Source of the DNA: JABMOV01 sp964344305
Lineage (GTDB): Bacteria > Fidelibacterota > Marinisomatia > Marinisomatales > JABMOV01
Direction: 5' to 3'
DNA length: 64,000 nt
Assembly: GCA_964344305.1 (NCBI GenBank)
Contig: CAYFMT010000010.1
Coordinates: 1-64,000 of the forward strand
Shown here in pieces: positions 18,001 through 27,264 of this stretch (the stretch's first letter is position 1; every line of letters begins with the position of its first letter). The notes under the pieces are model-generated. The model had not been told where the DNA came from. It made no database searches and saw nothing but the letters and a program-made list of their open reading frames with translations. Made by a program: the position numbers and the translations under genes.

Positions 18001-19500
18001 TCAAATGTTTACTAAGTTTTTTTGCAATGTTCTTTCAATAATTTCAATGACAGGTCCCGGTGAAAATTCACCTTCTGGAAGATCCAGTTCATTTTCTAAA
18101 GTATCGAATACGATCTGTGTCCCATCACCATGTTTTAGACTGGGATGGAACAGAGTGGCAGTTCTAAACCCTGTCAATAATTCTATGGCCAGGATCCTGC
18201 GTACATTTTCAATTATCATGTGTGCTTTTTGACCCGCCCAGGGAGCCATGCTCACCTGGTCTTCCTGACCTGCAGAGGACGGAAGAGAATCCACACTGGC
18301 TGGATGAGCCAGTGTCTTATTTTCAGACGCAAGAGCTGTGGCAGTTACATGGGCAAGCATTAACCCTGATTCTAGGCCAGGATTTGAAGTGACAAATGCA
18401 GGAACCCTGTCATCAATTCCCTTCATGAAATAATGGGTGCGTCTTTCAGAAATGGCACCAATTTCGCTCATGGCAATGGAGATAGCATCAAGGGCTTGTG
18501 CCACAGCTTCACCGTGAAAGTGACCCGAACTGATGACATCACCATTTTCTAAAATCAACGGATTATCACTGACACTGTTGGCTTCGCGTAGAATCATCTC
18601 ACCGGCAGATGAAATCATGTCTCGACTGGCGCCGTGAACATGGGGTATACAACGAAAACTGTATGGATCCTGGGTTCGGTCACAGTCCTTATGACTTGCA
18701 ACGATTTCGCTGCCTTTTAAGAATTTGGAAATTCGAGCGGCCGACCTTTGTTGTCCTGGATGAGCTTTCAATGCATGTATTTCAGCATCAAATATCTGAG
18801 CCGATGACAGTGAGGATTCGACGGAAACAGCGCCAATGAGATCAGCCTGATCCAGTAGAGAATTTGATTGGACCAAAGCAGACAATCCGATGGCCGCGCT
18901 GATCTGAGTACCGTTGATGAGACTTAACCCTTCTTTCGCCTCGAGAGTCAGAGGTGATCCGCCTGTTTGTTTTATCACTTTATCCGCCGACTGCAATTCT
19001 GCCTTATAAATCACCTCGCCTTCACCTATCAAACAAAGGGCTATCTGTGACAAAGGTGCCAGGTCACCGCTGGCGCCCACGGATCCCTTGGAGGGAACAA
19101 CGGGAATGATATCATGATTCAGGAAATGAACAATCTGATGAGCCACATCCAACCTGACACCGCTGGCCCCTTTTGCAAATGTCATGAGCTTAATAAGCAT
19201 GGTCGTTCGGACAATCCCGGGCTCAAGTGGCTCACCCACTCCTGCTGCATGGCTTTTTACCAGGTTGTACTGAAGAGTATTTCTATCCGCTTCGGATATG
19301 TTCACCTGACTCAATTTTCCAAATCCAGTGGTAACACCGTAGATTTTGGAATGTCTGCTCAGGTGGTCTGTTAGAATGTCATGGGATCGTTCAATGGATT
19401 CTATCGCTTCTGAGGTCAATTCCACATGAATAGGACCGTAGAGCGCGGGCAAGAAATCTTGGAGGGTAAACGAACGGTTGGAAATGGTTAAGGTATCCAT
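18001..19500 (-). CDS. hutH: Histidine ammonia-lyase
   Basis: A 499-residue aromatic amino acid lyase that removes ammonia from L-histidine to give urocanate. The MIO cofactor triad is Ala143-Ser144-Gly145 in GSVGASGDLAP. The Ser83-His84 pair (KSHAAGVGE) matches the histidine-specific selectivity loop of bacterial HutH rather than Phe or Tyr lyases. Tyr and the RCIPHVHGA segment of the active site are also present. Urocanase and the later hut genes are absent from this window, so the pathway is either elsewhere or HutH works alone. I chose ATG 19500 over the frame start 24 nt upstream. Confidence 0.93.
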   Translation of the reverse strand: MDTLTISNRSFTLQDFLPALYGPIHVELTSEAIESIERSHDILTDHLSRHSKIYGVTTGFGKLSQVNISEADRNTLQYNLVKSHAAGVGEPLEPGIVRTTMLIKLMTFAKGASGVRLDVAHQIVHFLNHDIIPVVPSKGSVGASGDLAPLSQIALCLIGEGEVIYKAELQSADKVIKQTGGSPLTLEAKEGLSLINGTQISAAIGLSALVQSNSLLDQADLIGAVSVESSLSSAQIFDAEIHALKAHPGQQRSAARISKFLKGSEIVASHKDCDRTQDPYSFRCIPHVHGASRDMISSAGEMILREANSVSDNPLILENGDVISSGHFHGEAVAQALDAISIAMSEIGAISERRTHYFMKGIDDRVPAFVTSNPGLESGLMLAHVTATALASENKTLAHPASVDSLPSSAGQEDQVSMAPWAGQKAHMIIENVRRILAIELLTGFRTATLFHPSLKHGDGTQIVFDTLENELDLPEGEFSPGPVIEIIERTLQKNLVNI

Positions 19501-19552
19501 TGGGGAAATTATTATAATTGACATTTAGAAAACAATATCGAGTTGAAGAGAT

Positions 19553-19574
19553 TTCGACTGATATTACAGTCAAA
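19553..19574. promoter_or_regulatory. Inverted repeat upstream of hutH
   Basis: Two 8-nt arms, TTCGACTG and CAGTCAAA, separated by ATATTA, form an inverted repeat with one mismatch, in the 94-nt gap between the dinG-like stop and the hutH start. There is no T-run, so it is not a typical terminator. It could be an operator for hutH or a processed hairpin. No regulator gene of the HutC type is nearby. Confidence 0.3.
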
Positions 19575-19594
19575 TGGATCACATGTCAGGTAGT

Positions 19595-22417
19595 TTAGTA
19601 CTCCAACTCATCTACATGACCAAAAACAGTAAATGGAACGGGTATAGCTTCCCGAAAATGCTGACCATACCTCTTTGTAATTATCCTCTCATCCAGTACG
19701 ATAAAAATCCCCTCATCCGAGGTGGTTCTAATCAAGCGACCAAATCCCTGTCGAAACTTCATGATGCACTCTGGAATGGAGAATTCAAGAAAGCTATTGC
19801 CTCCTTCATCCTTTATGGAATCAGCGTAGGCCTTGATGATGGGTTCCGTGGGCACATCAAATGGCAGTTTTGTGATGATGAGGATTTCCAGTAGATCCCC
19901 CGGAAGGTCTACCCCCTCCCAGAATGAATTCGTACCAAGGAGAATCCCATTTTCAACAGAAGACATCCCCTTTATCAATGCGTATCGTGACGAACCAAAC
20001 CCCTGGGCAAAAAGCGGAATATCCTCGCCACCTTTCTTCTGTCTCAACTCATGATACACAGCATTTAATGTGGCATGTGCCGTAAATAGCGCCATGATCC
20101 TTTTCCCGTATCGCTTGTAGCTGGTATAAATAACCGATGCAATGGCTGCAGGGTCTGTGGTAATGGATTTCCCACCACCAAACTGGTAATACTTCACCTG
20201 GTCAGCGTAAAAGAATGGACTCCTAAAGGTTGTGGATGTTACTTTATGAGAAATGGATCCGTCCAATCCTGCTCTTTTTTTAAAATACCGGAAGGATTCA
20301 TCCACCTGCAATGTTGCGGACGTAATGATACCATATTCCAGGGGTTCGAAAAACTCAGACCTCAACGTTTCAGAGACGTTCACCGGAGCCGCATTCAATG
20401 TAATCTCGAGAGTCGGTTGAGTAGAAGATCTGGAGTAATACCGTCCTTCCTGCCAGTAGACCCAATCGTCATTCTGTTGCTCAGTGAGCTGTTGAGCCGC
20501 AAGATGAAGACCGGAAAGCTGATCGATATTCTTTTCCAGTGACAACAGTAACTCTGCATAATCCGTTTCATGGGAATCCATTTCCAGAATAGCAGAATGA
20601 ATCTTTCCAAACACAGTTTTAAGTGCATTGATTTCCTTTAAGAATGAACCCAACTCGCCATATACCTGTCCGTATTCTTCTGTGAGATTCTCTGTAATAT
20701 GCTTCTTGGTATAGGCATCATTTGGATTATATCGATCAAAAAAGGTGGCTGCCATAGCTCCAAAAAGTGTATCTGCCTCTACCAGACATCGCGCAGCAGC
20801 CTGATATAGTGTATCCTTCATTTTGGCCATATCTGCATTCATCTTTGCAAGAAATTCGATGGTATTCATCCATCGAAAATTCAATGCCTGGGTCGGGTCC
20901 GCATCCCTCAACGTGTTTTGGGTTGAATATTTATCGAAACTCATAGTTAACTGCTGATAGGCTGCATGAACAAGATTGTGACCCTCGTCGATGAGAACGG
21001 TATTGTATTCAGGCAGATACCCTGACATACTCATTTCTGTCAACAACAGCGAATGATTTACAATGATCACCTGGGCGTTGTAAACAGCCTGACGGAGTTT
21101 TCCAAAATAGCAACCATGATGTTTCTGGCATAAATTCGTCGTACAGTAGCCTGGTTCACTGGTGATCATGGATGTTACCCGACTGGGCTTCGCACTCCAG
21201 AATCCACCACACTCAGATAGATCACCTGTCTGGGTAAAATTCAACCACACCAGCACTGGAAGCAGGGATTCCACTTCTCGTGCTGAAAGCATCCTTTTTG
21301 CATCGGAAATCAGTGAATATAGACGGGTTTTGCAGATATAATTTCGACGACCTTTCAAGACAACAGCCTGTACCGAGATATCTGCCGTATCTGCAATCAA
21401 TGGCAGATCCTTGTAAAACAATTGATCCTGGAGGTGTTTTGTGTAACAGGAAATGATAACAGGACCATCATCGGGGTTCAGGCTTGCTTTTTTTAGCGCA
21501 GGAAACAAGTATGCCATGGATTTTCCAAGACCCGTACCTGCTTCTATGATTCCAATAGCGGAAGAACCGGTGATGGTATCCTCTACGAATTGTGAATATC
21601 TGGTCTGATCCTGACGTTCTTCATACTTCTCCATGGACTGAGACAGCATACCGTTCTTACCAAACACATCTCTGGCGGATGCACCTGCAATGTCCTGATT
21701 ACCATCTCTTACATAGATATTGGAGATGGATTGCTTTGCTTTGGAAGAATCACCCAGCGATCCTTTGGCAATCCCCTTTCGGGCATAGAGACCAGCCAAT
21801 CGCTCAAAGAGCAACTTGTTAGGAAGAGAAAATGGCTCCATAACCTGAACAATAGATGACAGCGTGGTCAGAGGTAAACTGATGGATTCATTCATGAGCC
21901 GGGTAAAAACCAGTCCGCAATTTTCCGCATCCTTCCGTGCCCTATGAGATCCGGATGAATCCAACCCAAAAATGTCTGCTGTGGTACCCAGATTAAAGGC
22001 AGGATTGTCGTACATTAGGGATCGTGCAAGTGGCAAGGTATCGTACAACTCATGCTCGGATTCAACCTTCTCATGTCGACCCCATAAAGCTCGTAAAAAA
22101 CCAATATCAAAACTGATGTTGTGTGCCACCAACGGATCGTTCCCAAGAAAGTCGTGAAATTCATGAACGATATCTTCCTCAACTGGAGAATCCTTTACCA
22201 TGTCATTGGAAATTCCCGTTATCTCAGTAATAAAATTGGAAATGGTTTTTTGCGGATTAACCAGCGTCACAAATTCATCTACTACTTCACCATTTTCAAA
22301 CCGAAGTGCGGCAATTTCGATGATTCTATCCTGAACCGGATCCAGACCGGTGGTCTCGAAATCAAATGCAATAAATGTGGATAATTTTACTTCATGTAAT
22401 ATTTTAGATATTTCCAT
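19595..22417 (-). CDS. dinG: DnaQ-like exonuclease fused to DinG-type helicase
   Basis: A 940-residue protein. Residues 1-175 form a DEDDh 3'-5' exonuclease (D19 and E21 in DFETTG, H158 and D163 in HRARKD). The rest is an XPD/DinG-like superfamily 2 helicase with Walker A EAGTGLGKS (292-300) and DEGH (477-480). Cys362, Cys425, Cys430 and Cys436 have the spacing of the DinG [4Fe-4S] cluster. The exonuclease fusion is known from Firmicutes DinG proteins; some of those have lost helicase activity. The likely role is in repair or removal of DNA and R-loop structures. TAATG couples its start to the upstream reductase. Confidence 0.93.
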   Translation of the reverse strand: MEISKILHEVKLSTFIAFDFETTGLDPVQDRIIEIAALRFENGEVVDEFVTLVNPQKTISNFITEITGISNDMVKDSPVEEDIVHEFHDFLGNDPLVAHNISFDIGFLRALWGRHEKVESEHELYDTLPLARSLMYDNPAFNLGTTADIFGLDSSGSHRARKDAENCGLVFTRLMNESISLPLTTLSSIVQVMEPFSLPNKLLFERLAGLYARKGIAKGSLGDSSKAKQSISNIYVRDGNQDIAGASARDVFGKNGMLSQSMEKYEERQDQTRYSQFVEDTITGSSAIGIIEAGTGLGKSMAYLFPALKKASLNPDDGPVIISCYTKHLQDQLFYKDLPLIADTADISVQAVVLKGRRNYICKTRLYSLISDAKRMLSAREVESLLPVLVWLNFTQTGDLSECGGFWSAKPSRVTSMITSEPGYCTTNLCQKHHGCYFGKLRQAVYNAQVIIVNHSLLLTEMSMSGYLPEYNTVLIDEGHNLVHAAYQQLTMSFDKYSTQNTLRDADPTQALNFRWMNTIEFLAKMNADMAKMKDTLYQAAARCLVEADTLFGAMAATFFDRYNPNDAYTKKHITENLTEEYGQVYGELGSFLKEINALKTVFGKIHSAILEMDSHETDYAELLLSLEKNIDQLSGLHLAAQQLTEQQNDDWVYWQEGRYYSRSSTQPTLEITLNAAPVNVSETLRSEFFEPLEYGIITSATLQVDESFRYFKKRAGLDGSISHKVTSTTFRSPFFYADQVKYYQFGGGKSITTDPAAIASVIYTSYKRYGKRIMALFTAHATLNAVYHELRQKKGGEDIPLFAQGFGSSRYALIKGMSSVENGILLGTNSFWEGVDLPGDLLEILIITKLPFDVPTEPIIKAYADSIKDEGGNSFLEFSIPECIMKFRQGFGRLIRTTSDEGIFIVLDERIITKRYGQHFREAIPVPFTVFGHVDELEY

Positions 22418-23604
22418 TATATTCCTGTAAATGCGCGAGCTACATCCACAAGTAATGTGGGTTTTTTGCTCACTGCTGTAGAAAACAATTTGAAGAGGCT
22501 TCTATCGGATTCCGGTACCTTTAACAATGCATCTGCAATGTTGTTGAGGTCGTGATCCGAGAATTTATAAATAGCCTCCTTTATACGATATAGGCGTTCA
22601 TGGTTTTTACCGCCAATTTTATACCAGGCCTGATTGTAAGGTTTTAAATTAGAAACAGTGGGCGCTTTCCCTGCCTTCAGCACTTTAGCAGCTGTTTCAG
22701 CTGCAAGGAGCCCGCTTCTCATTCCTGCTACAATGCCACCACCGGTCACAGGGTTCACCATTCGTGCTGCATCCCCTACCAACATAAGCCCATCTGCGGT
22801 GATACTCTTCAGGGTTTTTCCAACGGGAATTCCACCTGCTACCGTTGTAAGAACAGATGCAGACGGGTAGAACTCATCCATGAACTCATCAAGGTATTTT
22901 AATGCGGATTTACCCTGTTTTGCAAAGGTGCCAGAAATACCCAGACCGATGTTTGCCATGTGCTTTCCTTTGGGAAACACCCATAAATACCCACCGGGGG
23001 CCCAAAAACTTGATAAATAGAAATCGATCCTGTCTTCTTCGACGTCTACACCAGATACGGTTTTCTGTATCCCAGATTCCACATCTTTCAACTTCAAATT
23101 CGTGGATAGTCCAGCCCATCGCCCGATGCGGCTTTCAACACCATCGGCGCCAACAACAAGTTTTGCCTTCAGTGAAAATTCTTCATTCAAGTACTTACCG
23201 GTCACACCAGATACAGTATCATTGTCAAAAACCAATCCTGATACATACGCTTTTGTCACTATGGTTGCCCCTGCATTTCCAGCATACTGCGCAAGGTCAT
23301 AATCGAAAATGCGCCGATCAAGGATATATCCTTCTTCCTTTAGCTTGAATTCTACTTCATGTCGGTTTGGAGCTGTGAGTTTTATTTTGTCAACGGAAGA
23401 GCGAATCCAGTGTTTTTGCGGTTCGTGAAAAATACGCAACCCTGCATCACTCACAGCTTCACCACATCGGACGGGCATGCCAATGTCTCTGTCTTTCTCC
23501 AAGAGAATAACCGACAGACCTGCGTTTGCAGCATGAAGGGCAAATGTGGATCCTGCAGGCCCCCCACCTACCACAATAATATCGTAGGATTTAGTTTTCC
23601 ACAT
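22417..23604 (-). CDS. Geranylgeranyl-reductase-like FAD-dependent oxidoreductase
   Basis: A 395-residue flavoprotein of the geranylgeranyl reductase family. The FAD-binding GGGPAGS motif is at about residues 13-19, followed by the EKDRDIGMPVRCGEAVS segment typical of the family, and later GDAARMVNPVTGGGI (second FAD motif). Members saturate double bonds of isoprenoid chains: chlorophyll side chains, archaeal lipids, or menaquinone side chains in bacteria. Together with the adjoining ferredoxin it is most likely a reductase of quinone or lipid prenyl chains here. No GGGP or DGGGP synthase gene is present in the window, so archaeal-type lipids are not supported by local evidence. Confidence 0.85.
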   Translation of the reverse strand: MWKTKSYDIIVVGGGPAGSTFALHAANAGLSVILLEKDRDIGMPVRCGEAVSDAGLRIFHEPQKHWIRSSVDKIKLTAPNRHEVEFKLKEEGYILDRRIFDYDLAQYAGNAGATIVTKAYVSGLVFDNDTVSGVTGKYLNEEFSLKAKLVVGADGVESRIGRWAGLSTNLKLKDVESGIQKTVSGVDVEEDRIDFYLSSFWAPGGYLWVFPKGKHMANIGLGISGTFAKQGKSALKYLDEFMDEFYPSASVLTTVAGGIPVGKTLKSITADGLMLVGDAARMVNPVTGGGIVAGMRSGLLAAETAAKVLKAGKAPTVSNLKPYNQAWYKIGGKNHERLYRIKEAIYKFSDHDLNNIADALLKVPESDRSLFKLFSTAVSKKPTLLVDVARAFTGI

Positions 23605-23767
23605 GACTCAGCACATCGATAGGACACACATAGACACAAAGATCGCAATCAATACAAATGTCATCATCTATGGTTATTTCTGCTTCTTTTAACTCAATAC
23701 AATCCGGAGGACAAACACCAACACAGCATCCACAAAAATCACATTTATTCTCCTCAATAAGGATCAT
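23591..23767 (-). CDS. Small 2[4Fe-4S] ferredoxin
   Basis: A 58-residue protein read directly from the minus strand. It has two complete cluster motifs: C-DF-C-GC-C with a later CP (residues 9-23), and C-ID-C-DL-C-VYV-CP (residues 38-49). It is a bacterial-type low-potential electron carrier. Its ATG overlaps the stop of the upstream membrane protein gene (ATGA), and its end overlaps the reductase start by 14 nt, so it is embedded in the operon. The obvious role is to deliver electrons to the geranylgeranyl-reductase-like flavoprotein. It is easily missed because of its size. Confidence 0.93.
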   Translation of the reverse strand: MILIEENKCDFCGCCVGVCPPDCIELKEAEITIDDDICIDCDLCVYVCPIDVLSHVEN

Positions 23768-24573
23768 GACAGGGTCAGGTCTTCCTTTGCTTCAACCATC
23801 AATGTAGGATAAACAATTCCATAACGGAAATAATGGTAAAACCGTAATCCGTGAAAATGAATGAACATCATAACCAGAAGCCACGGTGCCCTCATGGAAA
23901 TGAAAAATCCAAAGATAAATATTGAATAGATTCTGGATCTTCTAATGTGACGCGGCTGGGGCGAAACAAGTGATACAATAACGAAGGGAATAAACACCCC
24001 TGTTGCGGTAGTGATGACTGGTTCATCCTGATACCATCCAAGGACAAGAGCAGCTAACAATAAAACAAGGGATAACCCATTGTACATAATTCTTTTGGAC
24101 TGATCTCCAACCTGCCATCGCTCATGCTCATCTTTTTCCAGGGGAATGAGAAAAATGACATACACAGCCGGGATGCATAGAAAATACGGTATGCCAATTT
24201 TTATTCCTGTGAGTGGATTCCCAAACCACCCAAGAAGAAACAGTCCAATTCCCAGAACTAAAAAGATGCCCATTCCGGTCCATGGCGTATTTCGATGTTT
24301 ATCAGGCGAGAAATAGTTCGTTTTTTTCAACGCAATCGAAAATAATACGGTTATTATCAGCGCTGTAATAATCTCGACAGTCCATCCCGAGAAATCCCAG
24401 AAATAATACCGATCCTCTACTGCTTTTCGCCACCCGACACCAGCGCCAAAAAGAATCCATGGTGAATACCATTCGAACGGTAAATAATCCATGACAGGAT
24501 CCATTTTTTGAAACAGAGTCGATCCAGAATCGTATCGTTTCGATTTTTCCGGGAACAGGCGTGCAATCCACAT
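23764..24573 (-). CDS. Polytopic membrane protein, unknown
   Basis: A 269-residue protein with a soluble N-terminal segment of about 60 residues and then six or seven hydrophobic segments, ending in a His- and aromatic-rich stretch (FIHFHGLRFYHYF) before the C terminus. I do not recognise the family. It is coupled by ATGA to the small ferredoxin and lies upstream of the reductase, so it may be part of the same lipid or quinone modification unit. The paired histidines within the last membrane segment could bind metal or heme; this is speculation. Confidence 0.7.
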   Translation of the reverse strand: MWIARLFPEKSKRYDSGSTLFQKMDPVMDYLPFEWYSPWILFGAGVGWRKAVEDRYYFWDFSGWTVEIITALIITVLFSIALKKTNYFSPDKHRNTPWTGMGIFLVLGIGLFLLGWFGNPLTGIKIGIPYFLCIPAVYVIFLIPLEKDEHERWQVGDQSKRIMYNGLSLVLLLAALVLGWYQDEPVITTATGVFIPFVIVSLVSPQPRHIRRSRIYSIFIFGFFISMRAPWLLVMMFIHFHGLRFYHYFRYGIVYPTLMVEAKEDLTLS

Positions 24574-24582
24574 AATGTATCC

Positions 24583-25947
24583 TTAGATAATATTCAGTTT
24601 GTACAGTAGAACGATAAAAATAAGAATGGGTGAAATAACTTTCAGGAAAAATGACCATACTGACATGAGCCATGGGTTCAATTCTATAAGTTGTTCAGCA
24701 CCATTTTTCACCTCAATGATGGCCTTATCCATACCCCAGATCCAGCCCACAAAGATAGCGATGAAAAAACCACCGAGGGGCAGCAGGATATTGGATGCAA
24801 GATAATCAGCCACATCGAAAAAGTTCATTCCAAAAAAGGTCACATCTGACATGATATTGAATGAGAGGGCACTTGGGACTCCCAGCAGAAAGGCAAGAAA
24901 TCCAAAAATAACCACCGCCTTATGACGTTCCCATCCTTTCTCATCTACAAAATAAGCCACGACAACTTCCAACAGAGATATGGCGGATGTTAAAGCGGCC
25001 AGTGACAGGAGCAGAAAAAACAAAATGGCAAATATGTATCCTCCTGGCATTTTCGTAAATACAATGGGCAAGGTCTGAAAAATAAGGCCTGGACCACTTG
25101 CCGGATCCTGTCCCGTTGCAAATACTGCAGTGAAAATAGCTATTCCCGCAAAAAGCGCAATGACTGTATCCAGGATCACCACCTGGGTAGCTGCCCCAAG
25201 GACATTATCCTTTTTTGATAAATAACTTCCATAAGTCATCATGGCACCCATCCCAAGGCTTAGAGTAAAAAATGCATGTCCAAGGGCGATGAGTACAGAT
25301 TCACCGTCAATTCTAGACCAATCCGGATTCCACAGGAAATTCATTCCCTCCCCTGCACCGGGAAGGGTCAAACCACGTATGACCAGGATGAGAAGAATAA
25401 ATAGCAGGACAGGCATCATGACCTTGCTTCCTCGTTCAATTCCCCCCTTTACACCAAAATACACCACAATCATCGTTAGCATGAAAAAGAATCCATGATA
25501 ACCCAGTATCCAACGTGTATTTCCCACCAGTGATCCAAAATGATCGTTGGCAATGGAAGCATCCGTGAATGTGGAAAAAACGCCCTTCAGTGCTTCAACG
25601 ATATATCCGAGCGACCATCCTGCAATGACACTGTAAAAGGAAAGAATGATGGCTCCTGCGATGACACCGATTGCTCCCAGGGATGTCCAAAACATATTTC
25701 CTTCAGACAATCTGTGGAATGCTCCAACGGGGTTTTTCTGCGTTGTACGACCCATGAGTATTTCTGCCACCAGTACAGGCAATCCAATGAGAGCAATGCA
25801 CACAAGGTAGACAAATACGAATGCTGCGCCACCATTTTCACCAGCGATATATGGAAATTTCCATATATTTCCAAGACCAATTGCCGATCCGGCTGCTGCA
25901 AGGATAAACCCAATTCTAGACCCCCATTGTTCTCGTTGTTGTGTCAT
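24583..25947 (-). CDS. Sodium-dependent transporter, SNF (NSS) family
   Basis: A 454-residue secondary transporter with about twelve membrane segments. The first one has the NSS signature GSAIGLGNIWKFPY, which forms part of the Na+ and substrate sites as in LeuT. Bacterial members import amino acids or related compounds with sodium. The substrate cannot be read from sequence. It overlaps the upstream DUF5683-like gene by 4 nt (ATGA) and precedes the unknown membrane protein by about 10 nt. Confidence 0.93.
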   Translation of the reverse strand: MTQQREQWGSRIGFILAAAGSAIGLGNIWKFPYIAGENGGAAFVFVYLVCIALIGLPVLVAEILMGRTTQKNPVGAFHRLSEGNMFWTSLGAIGVIAGAIILSFYSVIAGWSLGYIVEALKGVFSTFTDASIANDHFGSLVGNTRWILGYHGFFFMLTMIVVYFGVKGGIERGSKVMMPVLLFILLILVIRGLTLPGAGEGMNFLWNPDWSRIDGESVLIALGHAFFTLSLGMGAMMTYGSYLSKKDNVLGAATQVVILDTVIALFAGIAIFTAVFATGQDPASGPGLIFQTLPIVFTKMPGGYIFAILFFLLLSLAALTSAISLLEVVVAYFVDEKGWERHKAVVIFGFLAFLLGVPSALSFNIMSDVTFFGMNFFDVADYLASNILLPLGGFFIAIFVGWIWGMDKAIIEVKNGAEQLIELNPWLMSVWSFFLKVISPILIFIVLLYKLNII

Positions 25948-26363
25948 TCTGATTCTTCCTCTTTGTTTTGATTACCGTCTAATTCTTCATCCACAATTTC
26001 ATCAAAATTATCTAAATGGGCATCCACAATAGCGTCCAGTGTGCCATAGATGTATAGAATAGCCATCCACCACGCAAACTTATTCCTTTTTTGCAGGTAT
26101 TGAACCCTTCTTAAATCCATGGTGGTAGGGTCGTAATCCCTGTACAATTCGCGATTTTCCTGGAATTGAACATAAGATGCTACTTCCAATCCCATAATAA
26201 TGGCAGCTTTTATGTACTTACCATTGTAAACCTGACCAAGTCCTGGAAATACCAGTCCAAGGTAACCGGCTGTTTTTGGGTCTTTGACCCTGACAGAATC
26301 TGTCTGGCAGAATCCAATTGCCATTGTCAGGAAAGCAATAATAACGACTTTACCTGCTGACAT
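25944..26363 (-). CDS. DUF5683-like membrane protein
   Basis: A 139-residue protein with a signal peptide or first membrane segment (about 5-19), then the motif SLGLVFPGLGQVYNGKYIKA-like region around residues 31-55 (PKTAGYLGLVFPGLGQVYNG), a segment rich in Tyr/Arg, a second membrane helix and an acidic C-terminal tail. The PGLGQ-YNGKY pattern is typical of small membrane proteins annotated as DUF5683 in Bacteroidetes and relatives. Function unknown. It overlaps the lipid kinase stop by 14 nt and the transporter start by 4 nt. Confidence 0.72.
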   Translation of the reverse strand: MSAGKVVIIAFLTMAIGFCQTDSVRVKDPKTAGYLGLVFPGLGQVYNGKYIKAAIIMGLEVASYVQFQENRELYRDYDPTTMDLRRVQYLQKRNKFAWWMAILYIYGTLDAIVDAHLDNFDEIVDEELDGNQNKEEESE

Positions 26364-27264
26364 ATGATGAGCTTGACCAGTTTCCTATTACTCGCTGAGA
26401 TTTTGGGATTATCGATACATCCAGGGAAGTCCTGTCTCCACCCAACTTTTCACCATCCAAATGCATGGGTATAGGTTTGTTGCCTGTTACCTTAAGGGAT
26501 TTTACTCGGAATATCTCGATTTCGTCCAGCACATCGATGGTCCCATTCAGTAATCGTGAAAAATTCTTGATAACAGTCCAACGTGATATATTCCTTACAA
26601 TACAAAGATCGAAGAATCCATCCTCCAGTTTTGCTTTTGGCGTCAACTGCAATCCCCCTCCAACATTCCATCCATTTCCTATGCTAATAAGATAGATGTC
26701 TTCGTCAATTGATATACCCTCAGCCTCCAGTTTTATGGGAATTCTTTTGTAAAAGATCAAAACCCAGGCAATGGCCAGTAAATATTTTATGGATCCCTTT
26801 ATGAAGGATAGTTTGCGTCCTACTTCGTTTGCCCGTCCTTCAAATCCAAGACCCAGCACATTCACGAATCGGCGTTCATTTACCAGACCAACATCAATCT
26901 TCTGATCATTATGCTCTATCAGGATATCAATGGCTGACTCTGGATCATCCAAGGGTATGCAGCAACTCCGGGCAAAATCATTTCCGGTTCCTATGGGAAT
27001 CAAACCAAAAGGCTTGTTTAACTCAGGGAGTCCATTAATGATTTCATTGATGGTGCCATCACCTCCTACAGCCACAATCACATCAAAATCATCTGCCAGC
27101 TCTTTCACCAATTCAGTTGCATGCATGGGCTCCTGCGTAAAATGAAATTCATAGGCCAAACCACGTTTCCTGAAAATGGACTCAATCTCCGGGAGAGCTT
27201 TCAGCGTTTTTCCACTTCCACCAACGGGGTTAACAATGAGGAGATATTTCTTCTTATTTTCCAT
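26350..27264 (-). CDS. Diacylglycerol kinase-like lipid kinase (YegS/DgkB family)
   Basis: A 304-residue lipid kinase. The nucleotide-binding GGDGTINE motif is near residues 67-74, with NPVGGSGKT at the N terminus and the PIGTGNDFARS segment following; the C-terminal beta-sandwich domain ends with the MHLDGE motif. Family members phosphorylate diacylglycerol, sphingosine-like lipids or other lipid alcohols. TAATG couples it to ridA upstream. Substrate unknown. Confidence 0.9.
   Translation of the reverse strand: MENKKKYLLIVNPVGGSGKTLKALPEIESIFRKRGLAYEFHFTQEPMHATELVKELADDFDVIVAVGGDGTINEIINGLPELNKPFGLIPIGTGNDFARSCCIPLDDPESAIDILIEHNDQKIDVGLVNERRFVNVLGLGFEGRANEVGRKLSFIKGSIKYLLAIAWVLIFYKRIPIKLEAEGISIDEDIYLISIGNGWNVGGGLQLTPKAKLEDGFFDLCIVRNISRWTVIKNFSRLLNGTIDVLDEIEIFRVKSLKVTGNKPIPMHLDGEKLGGDRTSLDVSIIPKSQRVIGNWSSSSYVSR

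Noticed and set aside
22902..23348. A 148-codon plus-strand frame opposite the geranylgeranyl-reductase-like gene
   Set aside because: It lies wholly within conserved flavoprotein sequence on the other strand and shows no domain.
22417..23604. Evidence for archaeal-type ether lipid synthesis
   Set aside because: A geranylgeranyl-reductase-like gene alone is not enough; no GGGP or DGGGP synthase or G1P dehydrogenase is in the window.
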